Shown here piece by piece: positions 1 to 6,500 of a stretch of DNA of 8,335 nt. Origin of the DNA: Bacteroidia bacterium (GTDB taxonomy: Bacteria > Bacteroidota > Bacteroidia > Bacteroidales > CAJPTX01); contig CAJPTV010000095.1 of the NCBI GenBank assembly GCA_905373665.1, forward strand, positions 1 through 8,335, in the 5' to 3' direction. Below the pieces are notes generated by a model. It ran no database searches and was not told the DNA's origin. It saw nothing but the letters and a program-made list of their open reading frames with translations. Within the stretch, counting starts at the first letter, position 1. Each line of letters opens with the position of its first letter. The position numbers and the translations under genes were made by a program.

Positions 1-106
1 CACTAAGTTACTAAAAATCATCAATATAAGATGTATTTACTGTGCAATAATCCCTCTAAATATTTTCCATTAAATATGCAACATACGTAAACAAATAAAA
101 AGGATT

Positions 107-118
107 TTCGTATACGAA
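107..118. promoter_or_regulatory. 12-bp perfect palindrome, possible operator
   Basis: TTCGTATACGAA is a perfect palindrome in AT-rich DNA about 50 bases upstream of the -33 element of the operon promoter candidate. Palindromes of this size are typical binding sites for dimeric helix-turn-helix proteins, and the operon encodes one (755-1246). The link is inference: no second copy was noticed in the window, and a 12-bp palindrome can occur by chance in AT-rich sequence. Confidence 0.25.
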
Positions 119-168
119 TAAAAGAAACGACAAACCAATGGAAATCAGCGGGTGCATGGCGCTAATAC

Positions 169-199
169 TTGTATAATCTGATGGGTATTATTAGCTTTG
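169..199 (+). promoter_or_regulatory. Bacteroidota-type promoter candidate for the STAS-XRE-rnz-antiporter operon
   Basis: A TTG at 169-171 is followed after exactly 20 bases by TAGCTTTG at 192-199. This matches the Bacteroidota primary sigma factor pattern: TTG or TTTG near -33, a spacer of about 19-21, and TAnnTTTG near -7. The start of transcription would fall around 205-207, giving a leader of about 150 bases before the STAS start codon. TATAAT also occurs in the spacer (172-177) but lacks a well placed -35 partner. This is the best promoter match upstream of the operon. Confidence 0.5.
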
Positions 200-210
200 C
201 GGTCAATTTT

Positions 211-218
211 TACCTTTG
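211..218 (+). promoter_or_regulatory. Second -7-like element TACCTTTG
   Basis: TACCTTTG fits the TAnnTTTG consensus and starts 19 bases after the first -7 element. No TTG lies 17-23 bases upstream of it, so it is weaker than the 169-199 candidate. It could be a second start site or chance. The identical octamer lies on the minus strand just upstream of tamB (8226-8233). Confidence 0.3.
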
Positions 219-242
219 TAAAAGAAAGAAGGGCGTATTTAT

Positions 243-311
243 ATGTTACTTAACGGCTTTGGGGTTCTTTTCCGAAAGACACCGTATCTTCTTTTTCTCC
301 TGCACTCCTAG
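243..311 (+). CDS. Possible 22-residue leader peptide (doubtful)
   Basis: An ATG at 243 opens a 22-codon frame ending at TAG 309-311, entirely inside the leader between the promoter candidates and the STAS gene. A purine-rich AGAAAGAAGGG ends about 9 bases before the ATG and could serve as a ribosome-binding site. The peptide is hydrophobic and rich in Leu and Phe, with one Arg-Lys pair. It is in the same frame as the STAS gene but separated from it by two in-frame stops (309 and 342), so it is not an N-terminal extension. It has no run of regulatory codons of the kind attenuator peptides carry. It may well be chance. Confidence 0.12.
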   Translation: MLLNGFGVLFRKTPYLLFLLHS

Positions 312-356
312 GGGCAGCTCTCAACCTTATCTCTGAACTCTTAACACTCAAATGAT

Positions 357-722
357 ATGATTATTCCAAACAAGGAGGACGATGCCTACATCATCCAAGA
401 ATGTGAGGGGTTTACGAGCGTGCAGCTCTTACAAACTCGCTTGGATGCGGTGATCGCCAATCGCCTTAAATCGGAGCTTATCATCCTCTCAGGTCTCGGG
501 CAACGGAATATCGTTTTAGACTTGGAGCGTTGCTCCTATTGCGACTCATCAGGACTGAGTGTCCTCTTGGTCGGTAACCGTTTATGCCGCAATGCTGGCG
601 GGGTGTTTGTCCTGCGGAATCTAGCACCGCAGGTCGAGCGTCTTATCAATATATCTCATCTTGACTCCGTACTTGCTATAGCATACTCTGAAGAGCAAGT
701 ACAAAACCTTCTCAACCGCTAA
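357..722 (+). CDS. STAS-domain protein, anti-sigma factor antagonist type
   Basis: The 121-residue product is almost entirely one STAS domain of the SpoIIAA/RsbV type. These small cytoplasmic proteins bind an anti-sigma kinase or similar partner and are switched off by phosphorylation of a serine. The hallmark is seen at residues 63-66 (Asp-Ser-Ser-Gly), after the strand 'NIVLDLERC' and before the helix 'LSVLLVGNRL'. This matches the loop-helix that carries the phosphorylated serine in SpoIIAA, so S65 or S64 is the likely site. The C-terminal half (residues 83-108) follows the family pattern up to the 'ISHLDSVL' helix. The start at ATG 357 fits the usual domain length; an ATG at 352 hits a stop after one codon. 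No kinase or phosphatase partner is in the window. STAS next to RNase Z is, from memory, a recurring arrangement in Bacteroidota. The actual partner, and whether a sigma factor is involved at all, is unknown. Confidence 0.9.
   Translation: MIIPNKEDDAYIIQECEGFTSVQLLQTRLDAVIANRLKSELIILSGLGQRNIVLDLERCSYCDSSGLSVLLVGNRLCRNAGGVFVLRNLAPQVERLINISHLDSVLAIAYSEEQVQNLLNR
669..702. repeat. 9-bp inverted repeat at the 3' end of the STAS gene
   Basis: GTACTTGCT (669-677) and AGCAAGTAC (694-702) are perfect inverted copies with a 16-base loop. The loop side also includes part of the palindrome GCTATAGC (675-682). The element lies in the last codons of the STAS gene. No T-run follows on either strand, so it does not look like a terminator. 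It could slow RNA decay, bind a regulator or be a coding coincidence. Confidence 0.35.
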
Positions 723-754
723 TCATAAACAAACGACAAGAAAGGACTCTAGCT

Positions 755-1246
755 ATGAAAATCAGTGAAATTGTAGCGACGCAACGTCGCCGTCTGGGGC
801 TCAAGCAGTACCAGCTTGCCGAAAAGACTGGGATCGCCCCCTCGCAAATCTCCATCTTCGAGAGAGGGAGTAGCGGCATGGTGACCACAAACCTAGAAAA
901 GGTGCTTGTGGCTCTAGGACTACACATTGTCTATGACAGACAGTCTGTACAACAACACACCGCGAGACGTTGTGCTCACACCCTGATTAACCAAGGTATC
1001 CGTGACCTGCGGAGCGTAACCCGAGAAGAGATCGCCTCTATTATGGATATGGACGACCTGTTGCTCCTCCCCGTCGTATCCGAGGAACTCTACCGACGCT
1101 ATTGTCGCACAGAGGTGATGGACGAGACCAACACGTGGAATCACTTTATCAAGCTCGTACATGACTACATGCTCGAAGAGATCGACGGGGTTTATGACCC
1201 CGAGCGTGTGATGAGTGCGCCGCAGGAGTCTGTAGGAGCCCTGTAA
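755..1246 (+). CDS. XRE/Cro-type helix-turn-helix regulator with unrecognised C-terminal half
   Basis: The 163-residue protein starts with an HTH_XRE DNA-binding domain (about residues 4-60). Helix 2 is 'KQYQLAEKTGI' (17-27) and the recognition helix region is 'APSQISIFERG' (28-38), followed by the 'LEKVLVALGL' helix typical of the HipB-like branch of the family. Residues 66-163 match nothing I recognise; they look helical and acidic, with clusters 'DMDDLLLLP' and 'YRRYC' and an aromatic stretch around W128-Y138. This half probably serves dimerisation or ligand or partner binding (inference). The start at ATG 755 is backed by a purine-rich AAGAAAGGA ending 8 bases upstream. The gap to the STAS stop is 32 bases. 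The stop TAA (1244-1246) shares its last base with the rnz start (TAATG), so translation is probably coupled. It could regulate its own operon, but no target is proven. Confidence 0.85.
   Translation: MKISEIVATQRRRLGLKQYQLAEKTGIAPSQISIFERGSSGMVTTNLEKVLVALGLHIVYDRQSVQQHTARRCAHTLINQGIRDLRSVTREEIASIMDMDDLLLLPVVSEELYRRYCRTEVMDETNTWNHFIKLVHDYMLEEIDGVYDPERVMSAPQESVGAL
1234..1238 (+). promoter_or_regulatory. Ribosome-binding site for rnz inside the XRE gene
   Basis: AGGAG (in TGTAGGAGCC) ends 7 bases before the rnz ATG at 1246. Such a clear Shine-Dalgarno match is less common in Bacteroidota than in many bacteria. It supports the start at 1246 and suggests efficient initiation at the overlapping TAATG junction. 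Confidence 0.5.
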
Positions 1247-2163
1247 TGTTACCCTGGCACCTCGTGATCCTAGGGAGTGGAAGTGCACGCCCAACGGCGC
1301 ACAGAGCCCCCTCCGCACAGGCGCTTTGCATCGGGAGAAGAATCTACCTCGTTGACTGTGGCGAGGCTACACAGATGCAACTTAGTAAAGCCGCAATCCC
1401 CTTGGAGAGGATTGCGGCTGTTTTCGTGACACACCTTCACGCTGACCATACCCTAGGGCTCTTCGGACTACTCGCCTCGCTCAGTATGACGGGGCGCACC
1501 GCCCCCTTAGCTATCTATGCCCATGCGCCACTGGAGGCCATGATAGCACATATCATCGAGCTCTTTATAGCCCACCTGAACTTTGAAATCTGCTTTCACG
1601 CCCTACCCGATGAACCGGGTGCGGAGATTTACTCCGACTCGCAGATCTCGGTTACCACGATCCCGCTCCATCATCGTATTCCTACACTGGGGTTTAAGTT
1701 TGCAGAGCACCCCCTCCCCCCCAACATCCGCCCAGAGATTGTAGCGCGTTACCAACTCTCGCGACACGAGATCGCACGCCTTAAAGCGGGAGAGGAGGTC
1801 GCCCTTACCTCGGAGGCGACGATTCTCCGCCCGAGCGAGGTGCTTTATCAGCGACGCCCACCTCGAGCATTTGCCTATATGACAGATACGCTTTTTACAG
1901 CCTCTGCTGCGCCGTTTGTGCGCGGAGTGGATTTGTTATACCACGAGGCTACTTATACGCAAGATTTGCTGCCTTTAGCTAAACAAACGGGGCATTCTAC
2001 GGCACAGCAAGCCGCTGAGTTCGCCCGCCTTGCCGAAGTGAAGCGCTTGGTGATCGGACATTACTCGGCGCGCTACCATGATTTAGAGCCTTTGCTCGCC
2101 GAAGCGCAACATATTTTCCCAGCTACCGTATTGGCTAAAGAATTAGATATACACACCATTTGA
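1246..2163 (+). CDS. rnz: Ribonuclease Z (tRNA 3'-processing endonuclease)
   Basis: This 305-residue metallo-beta-lactamase-fold enzyme cuts tRNA precursors just after the discriminator base, making the 3' end ready for CCA addition; in species with encoded CCA it can act on other RNAs. All expected parts of the short form are visible: the N-terminal 'ILGSGSARPT' strand-turn (8-17), the zinc motif HxHxDH as H63-H65-D67-H68, a third-motif histidine H143 ('LHHRIPTLGF'), D214 in 'YMTDT', 'HEATY' at 233-237, and the final 'GHYSARY' with H272. Residues about 155-185 ('LPPN' to 'LKAGEEV') correspond to the flexible arm that grips the tRNA. The length is normal for bacterial RNase Z-S. The gene starts on the A of the preceding stop (TAATG), and the next gene follows after 5 bases. 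All catalytic ligands are present, so the enzyme should be active. Confidence 0.95.
   Translation: MLPWHLVILGSGSARPTAHRAPSAQALCIGRRIYLVDCGEATQMQLSKAAIPLERIAAVFVTHLHADHTLGLFGLLASLSMTGRTAPLAIYAHAPLEAMIAHIIELFIAHLNFEICFHALPDEPGAEIYSDSQISVTTIPLHHRIPTLGFKFAEHPLPPNIRPEIVARYQLSRHEIARLKAGEEVALTSEATILRPSEVLYQRRPPRAFAYMTDTLFTASAAPFVRGVDLLYHEATYTQDLLPLAKQTGHSTAQQAAEFARLAEVKRLVIGHYSARYHDLEPLLAEAQHIFPATVLAKELDIHTI
1389..1424 (+). repeat. Terminator-like hairpin inside rnz
   Basis: AGCCGCAATCC (1389-1399) and GGATTGCGGCT (1409-1419) form a perfect 11-bp stem with a 9-base loop. A G and then TTTT (1421-1424) follow. In RNA this resembles a modest intrinsic terminator or attenuator on the coding strand, placed at codons 48-58 of rnz, just before the zinc-binding motif. 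The T-run is short and interrupted, so strong termination is not expected. Function is inference; the repeat itself is plain in the sequence. Confidence 0.5.
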
Positions 2164-2168
2164 ATTCT

Positions 2169-3521
2169 ATGGACGCAGCACAGCTTGTTATCTTCATTGG
2201 GCTTCTGATTTTCGTTTCCCACCTCTTTGCGGGCATCTTTGAAAAGAAGGGGATTCCTGATGTCTTGATGCTCATGATCATCGGGATTATCATAGGTCCC
2301 GTCTTCCACCTCGTAACCCCCGAGTCTTTCGGGATCGTGACGGGGATTTTTACGACCATCACCCTCGTCTTCATCTTGTTCCAAGGGGGGCTTGATCTCC
2401 GTTTCGAGACGATGCGCTCGGCGCTTCGAGGGATGACCGTACTCACCTGTGTGAACTTTGCCGTAACGACCTTCGTGGTCGGGATGCTCGCATGGCTACT
2501 ATTGGGGCTAGAGCCGATACCCGCCTTCGCTCTAGCTGCTATCTTGGGGGGAACGTCCTCGGCAGTGGTCATCCCGCTCGTGAAACAATTACAGATGCGC
2601 GAGAGTGCGCGGACGATCTTGGTGCTCGAGTCGGCAATGTCTGACGTCTTGTGTATCGTCTTCGTCTTGGCGTTGATACAGGCGTATAGCTCGGACGGTA
2701 TCCGAATCGGTGCGATTTTCGGCAGTATCATTAGCTCCTTTACCTTGGCGGGGCTCATTGGTATTGCGAGTGCCTTGCTGTGGAGTGTACTCTTGGGGCG
2801 GATTCGTACGATCAAGAACTCGATGTTTACCACCCCCGCCTTTGTCTTCGTGATTTACGGGATTGCAGAACTCCTCGGCTTTAGCGGGGCGATTGCTGCC
2901 CTTACTTTTGGGATTACGCTTGCCAATATCGAGCGTTTCCGTATCAAGGCGATTCAGCGTATTGTCAACCGCGGGATGCATACCTTTAACGATACTGAGA
3001 AGCAGTTCTTCTCCGAAATCGTCTTCTTGCTTAAGACCTTCTTCTTTGTCTTTATTGGGATCTCCATCCAGTTTACCAATGGCTGGGCACTGCTCTTTGG
3101 CTTCTTTATTACGGTGGTGATCTACATCTTGCGTATCCCTGTGGTAAAGTTCTCTATTTCGGAGGATTTGCCCACCATCGACCTTACCATCATGTCCACC
3201 ATGGTGCCAAAGGGGTTGGCAGCGGCCGTGTTGGCGAACTTGCCATTGCAGGCGGGAGTCCCCGGCGGTGATATGATTCGAGACCTCGTCTATGCGGTCA
3301 TTCTGACCAGTATCGTCCTGACCAGTCTTCTGATACCAGTCCTTAAGAAAGTCCCTGCCGTATCGGCCTTCTACGGCGCTATTATCCGCAGTGGACGTCG
3401 GATTCGACGCGAGCCTGCCCTTGCTCATCCAGAGGGTTTGCCAAACGAGCTGAAAGGGGAAGAAGGGCAACAAGAACAAGGCGAAGAGAAAATAGAGGGA
3501 CAAGACTCTCTTCCGTTCTAG
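2169..3521 (+). CDS. CPA1/NhaP-type cation:proton antiporter
   Basis: The product is an inner-membrane protein with about twelve hydrophobic segments between residues 1 and 395. It resembles the NhaP and NhaP2 (K+ or Na+ per H+) branch of monovalent cation/proton antiporters, which exchange cytoplasmic cations for protons to manage pH and ion load. Family signs are 'FILFQGGLDL' (68-77), 'GGTSSAVVIPL' (127-137, the unwound helix 4), the helix-5 ion site 'ESAMSD' (154-159), 'FLLKTFFFVFIG' (286-297), the conserved Arg in 'LRIPVV' (R322) and 'MVPKGLAAAVLA' (345-356). The ion site has Ser158-Asp159 where classical members have Asn-Asp. Residues 400-450 are a charged Glu/Gln/Gly-rich cytoplasmic tail; no TrkA-C or CBS domain is seen. 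I chose ATG 2169 (450 residues); a TTG at 2160 overlapping the rnz stop would add three residues. The ion carried cannot be told from sequence. Confidence 0.88.
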   Translation: MDAAQLVIFIGLLIFVSHLFAGIFEKKGIPDVLMLMIIGIIIGPVFHLVTPESFGIVTGIFTTITLVFILFQGGLDLRFETMRSALRGMTVLTCVNFAVTTFVVGMLAWLLLGLEPIPAFALAAILGGTSSAVVIPLVKQLQMRESARTILVLESAMSDVLCIVFVLALIQAYSSDGIRIGAIFGSIISSFTLAGLIGIASALLWSVLLGRIRTIKNSMFTTPAFVFVIYGIAELLGFSGAIAALTFGITLANIERFRIKAIQRIVNRGMHTFNDTEKQFFSEIVFLLKTFFFVFIGISIQFTNGWALLFGFFITVVIYILRIPVVKFSISEDLPTIDLTIMSTMVPKGLAAAVLANLPLQAGVPGGDMIRDLVYAVILTSIVLTSLLIPVLKKVPAVSAFYGAIIRSGRRIRREPALAHPEGLPNELKGEEGQQEQGEEKIEGQDSLPF

Positions 3522-3542
3522 ACGTTACGTGTGGTCTTTATT

Positions 3543-3573
3543 AAGGGCATAGTGCGAGCTATGCCCTTTCTTT
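3543..3573 (+). terminator. Intrinsic terminator between convergent genes
   Basis: AAGGGCATAG (3543-3552) and CTATGCCCTT (3559-3568) form a perfect 10-bp stem with a 6-base loop, followed on the + strand by TTTCTTTTTG. It lies 21 bases after the antiporter stop and should end the rightward operon. Read from the other strand, the same hairpin sits 14 bases after the tamB stop and is followed by AATAAAG, a poorer tail, so it may also end tamB less efficiently. Confidence 0.85.
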
Positions 3574-3582
3574 TTGCCCCTA

Positions 3583-6500
3583 CTAGTCGTTACCCACCTC
3601 GTTCGTATCCGTATCGAGTTCGGGGGGTGTCTCGCTCTTATTCTTCTTTCGGCTGAAGAGTGCCTTGAGACGCTTGAGGAGCTCCCCGATACTGTCGAAC
3701 GAGTCGGAGAGGACGATGCCCGCCCCAGCAGTATACGGACTGAGGTCGCTGAATACGAGGTTGTCATTGGAGCGCGCAAAGGCCTTGTACTGTAGGTTCT
3801 TGAAAGCCATGCTCTGTTGCGTGACGTTGATATCGCCGGCTACGGCGCTCGTCGTGTTATTGCGATTGACATCCCAGTTTGCGTCTACGTTCAGGCGACC
3901 GTCAAACCACTGCATTGAGACCGAGACCTCGGCCTCATCCTTCGTGTAGGCATCGCCCGGACGGTAGTTGAAACCAAGGTCGATAGACGGCGCATTCTCT
4001 ATTTGCGCAATCCAAGAATTGAGATTGTTGAAGAGCAGTTCCCAGAACGAGGATAGAAGGGCGTTGTTGCTAGACTCGTCGTTGTTCTGGGGCGTAGGCG
4101 TCGTGCCATTGCTCCCAGCTGCGGAGGCGATGGGGGCTTGCCCGCGCGACTCGCCTACAAAGGAGTTTAGGAAGAGTAGTGAGGCAAACTGTCGCATCAC
4201 CTTCTCCTCCGTATTGAGTGCGGCTGCTAAGAGGCTCTGTGTCTCGGGGTCGGCCTGTGGCACGTCGATTTGGAATTGGATGCGCGGTGCCTGCAAGCTC
4301 CCCTCGATAAGGATTTTACAGTCCACCGGTACGCGCCGTTTGTACTTTTCCGAAGCCTCGCTGGGGAAGAGACGATCGAGGGCTGCTTTCACGCGGTAAG
4401 AGGCTGCTATTTGTGCCTGTCCCGCCTCGGGCGCTCCAGAGAAGCGGATGACACTCCCTGCCTGAATCTTAAACTTTTTGCTGAGCACGCCCTGTAGCAC
4501 GGACGTATATTCCCCGCGTTGGATGGTATAGTCGCCAAATACGCGCACCTCCGACGAGTTGGGGACACTCTCAATACGCAGGCTACCCTCGCCCCGACAA
4601 CGCAACATATCGCCCGTACGCGGGTTGACAAGGAGCTGTGTCAAGGCATCGTTCGTTACATTGAGGTCGATGCGAAAAGAGTGGTGGTTCGATGCCTTCT
4701 TCTCTCGTTTATTGCGCTGGGGGGCGGCGTGCCGTTGTGCCGTGTCGCGTGGGTCTACAAACTCCAGTAACTGGTTCTCTTTCGCTTCTGAGTAGGTGGG
4801 TAATTGGAAATAGAGCTGCGTCCCGGGTTCGGTACGTAGGGCGGTCTCTAGCCGCAATTGAGCCAACGTGCCGCGAACATGGGTCAGACTCGACATGAAC
4901 AGGCGTCCGTAGTAGAGCTCGTCGCTTGCTTGGGTTTGGAGGACGCGGAACTGCTGCGTGATCGCTGTAAGGTCAAAGACGGGCTCGGAGAGTTCAGAGA
5001 TATCAATCTTCCCTTGGAGTTGCAACTCGTGCGACTGTGGGTCATGTGCGGTAAAGTTCTCGAAGAGGATAGCGTCGTTGTGCAGGCGTACGCGGTCGCG
5101 CGTGGTGATTTGTGTGCCAAATTGCTTGAGGGTAAAGTTTGCCTCGTTAAAGGCGACCTCGCCCTCTAGGTGTGGCTTTTGCACAGAGCCATAGAGTCGC
5201 AAATCGGCATTGACTGACCCCGTCGAGGCGAGCGCTTGCCCCGCAAAGAGATCGAGCAGGGCGAGCCTGCATTTATTGAGCTGTAAGCGCCCCTCGACCC
5301 CTCGCCCTTCCATACTCCACGAGGCATTGAGGGTGATGTCCTTTTCTCCGTCAAAGGTTCGGTTTTGAAAGCGCAGTAGGAAGGGGTTCTGTAGCCCTGC
5401 CCAGCGTCCGAGCAGTTCCGAGTTGCCGATGTAGGTATCGTTTAGGGAGAAATTCGACAGTTGTAGACGTGTAAAGATATTTAGCTGCTTTAGCGGAGAG
5501 ACGAGCCCGATGTAGCCATTGATTTTCCCTTGGTAGCGGAAGCGAGGCAGGATCTTCTCCACCACGCCAAGGTCGATGTTGTCTAGGGTCAGGCGCAGCG
5601 TATCGTGGGCGCGTTGAGAGAGCCCACCCACGAGGCTGAGCCGTCGGTCTTCGTGCCGAATGTTGAAATTGTTAATTTCTAGCCGCGACGTGTCTGTGTA
5701 AATGTGCGCTCGGCTGAATTGCCAATCCCGCCCCTGTAACTGCATTTTTGAGGGCTCTACGCGCGTTATAAAGTGAAAGGGCGTCTCTTCCTCTTTGGGG
5801 TAAAATTGGGTCGTGGTGCACAGACGCAACGAACCGCCCCCCATGTCGGGCGTAAGGAGTGCGAGTGTCGTGCTAAGGTGGTCGGTGCGTAAATGGGTCT
5901 GAAGGGTTAGACTATCGAGTGCGAGCGTCCCGACCGAACCATGTTGCATAGCGAGGTTGAATTGGGTAAGGGTGTCTTGGTTCAGAAGATCGAGGGCGAT
6001 CTCCGTTGCCTCTGCATTGCGATACCCCAGACGTTTGCTTCGTACACGGAACTCTAGCGCTTGGCTTGCGGCGTCAAACGTAAATTGTAATTCGCTGCGA
6101 GGGGTGATCGTGAGCGTGGGGAGTAGGGTAGAGAAGAACTCCTCACACTCGCCCATCAAGAGCGTGGCGCGATAAAGCTTTTTGGGAGGAACGGCGTAAG
6201 CTGTCGAGGATGGGAAGGAGAGGGAGGGGATCAGTGCCGTCGTCTCGCACTCTTCCTCCTTTGCGCAGCCAAAATAGGCGGGGAGGCGCTCTTCTAGCAG
6301 GGCGCGTAGGGAGGTGACTAGGTGGTCATAGCGCTGGTCTGTCCACATTGAGGCGCGAAAGACGCGCGAGTCTGCCGTAATGGATTTCCCGCCCCCGTCG
6401 TTGAAAGCGGAGATGCGCAACCCGTCTAGGCTCAGCGTGCCGTTCGGGTTCGTGTAGCGGAGCTCCGAAAAGGAGATACTGCCCAGCAGCTCGTCTAGGT

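Larger units (their letters stand above)
1..356. other. AT-rich gene-free region and operon leader
   Basis: No convincing gene is seen here. The first 240 bases are about 31% GC by hand count, against well over 50% in sampled lines of the genes that follow, which fits a regulatory intergenic region. It contains a direct repeat of TAAATAT (57-63 and 71-77), a 12-bp palindrome (107-118), a promoter candidate (169-199), a second -7-like element (211-218) and a pyrimidine-rich leader up to the STAS start codon at 357. One 22-codon open frame (243-311) lies in the leader. No tRNA or other recognisable RNA gene was found by eye. The gene to the left of the window cannot be seen. Confidence 0.8.

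Noticed and set aside
755..2163. A toxin-antitoxin pair formed by the HipB-like XRE protein and the nuclease next to it.
   Set aside because: The nuclease is a complete RNase Z with all metal ligands, a housekeeping enzyme, not a toxin family. The small size and order resemble a toxin-antitoxin pair only superficially.
2903..2910. TACTTTTG inside the antiporter gene, matching the -7 consensus.
   Set aside because: No TTG at a proper distance upstream, and a six-base consensus is expected a few times by chance in a window of this size.
3303..3325. Direct repeat CTGACCAG inside the antiporter gene.
   Set aside because: It reflects a repeated Leu-Thr-Ser in a membrane helix ('LTSIVLTSLL') and needs no other explanation.
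2135..3503. Long open frames on the minus strand opposite the antiporter gene (2135-2833 and 2589-3503).
   Set aside because: The antiporter strand shows a clear membrane-protein family with conserved motifs. The antisense frames give low-complexity products with no domain and result from codon bias.
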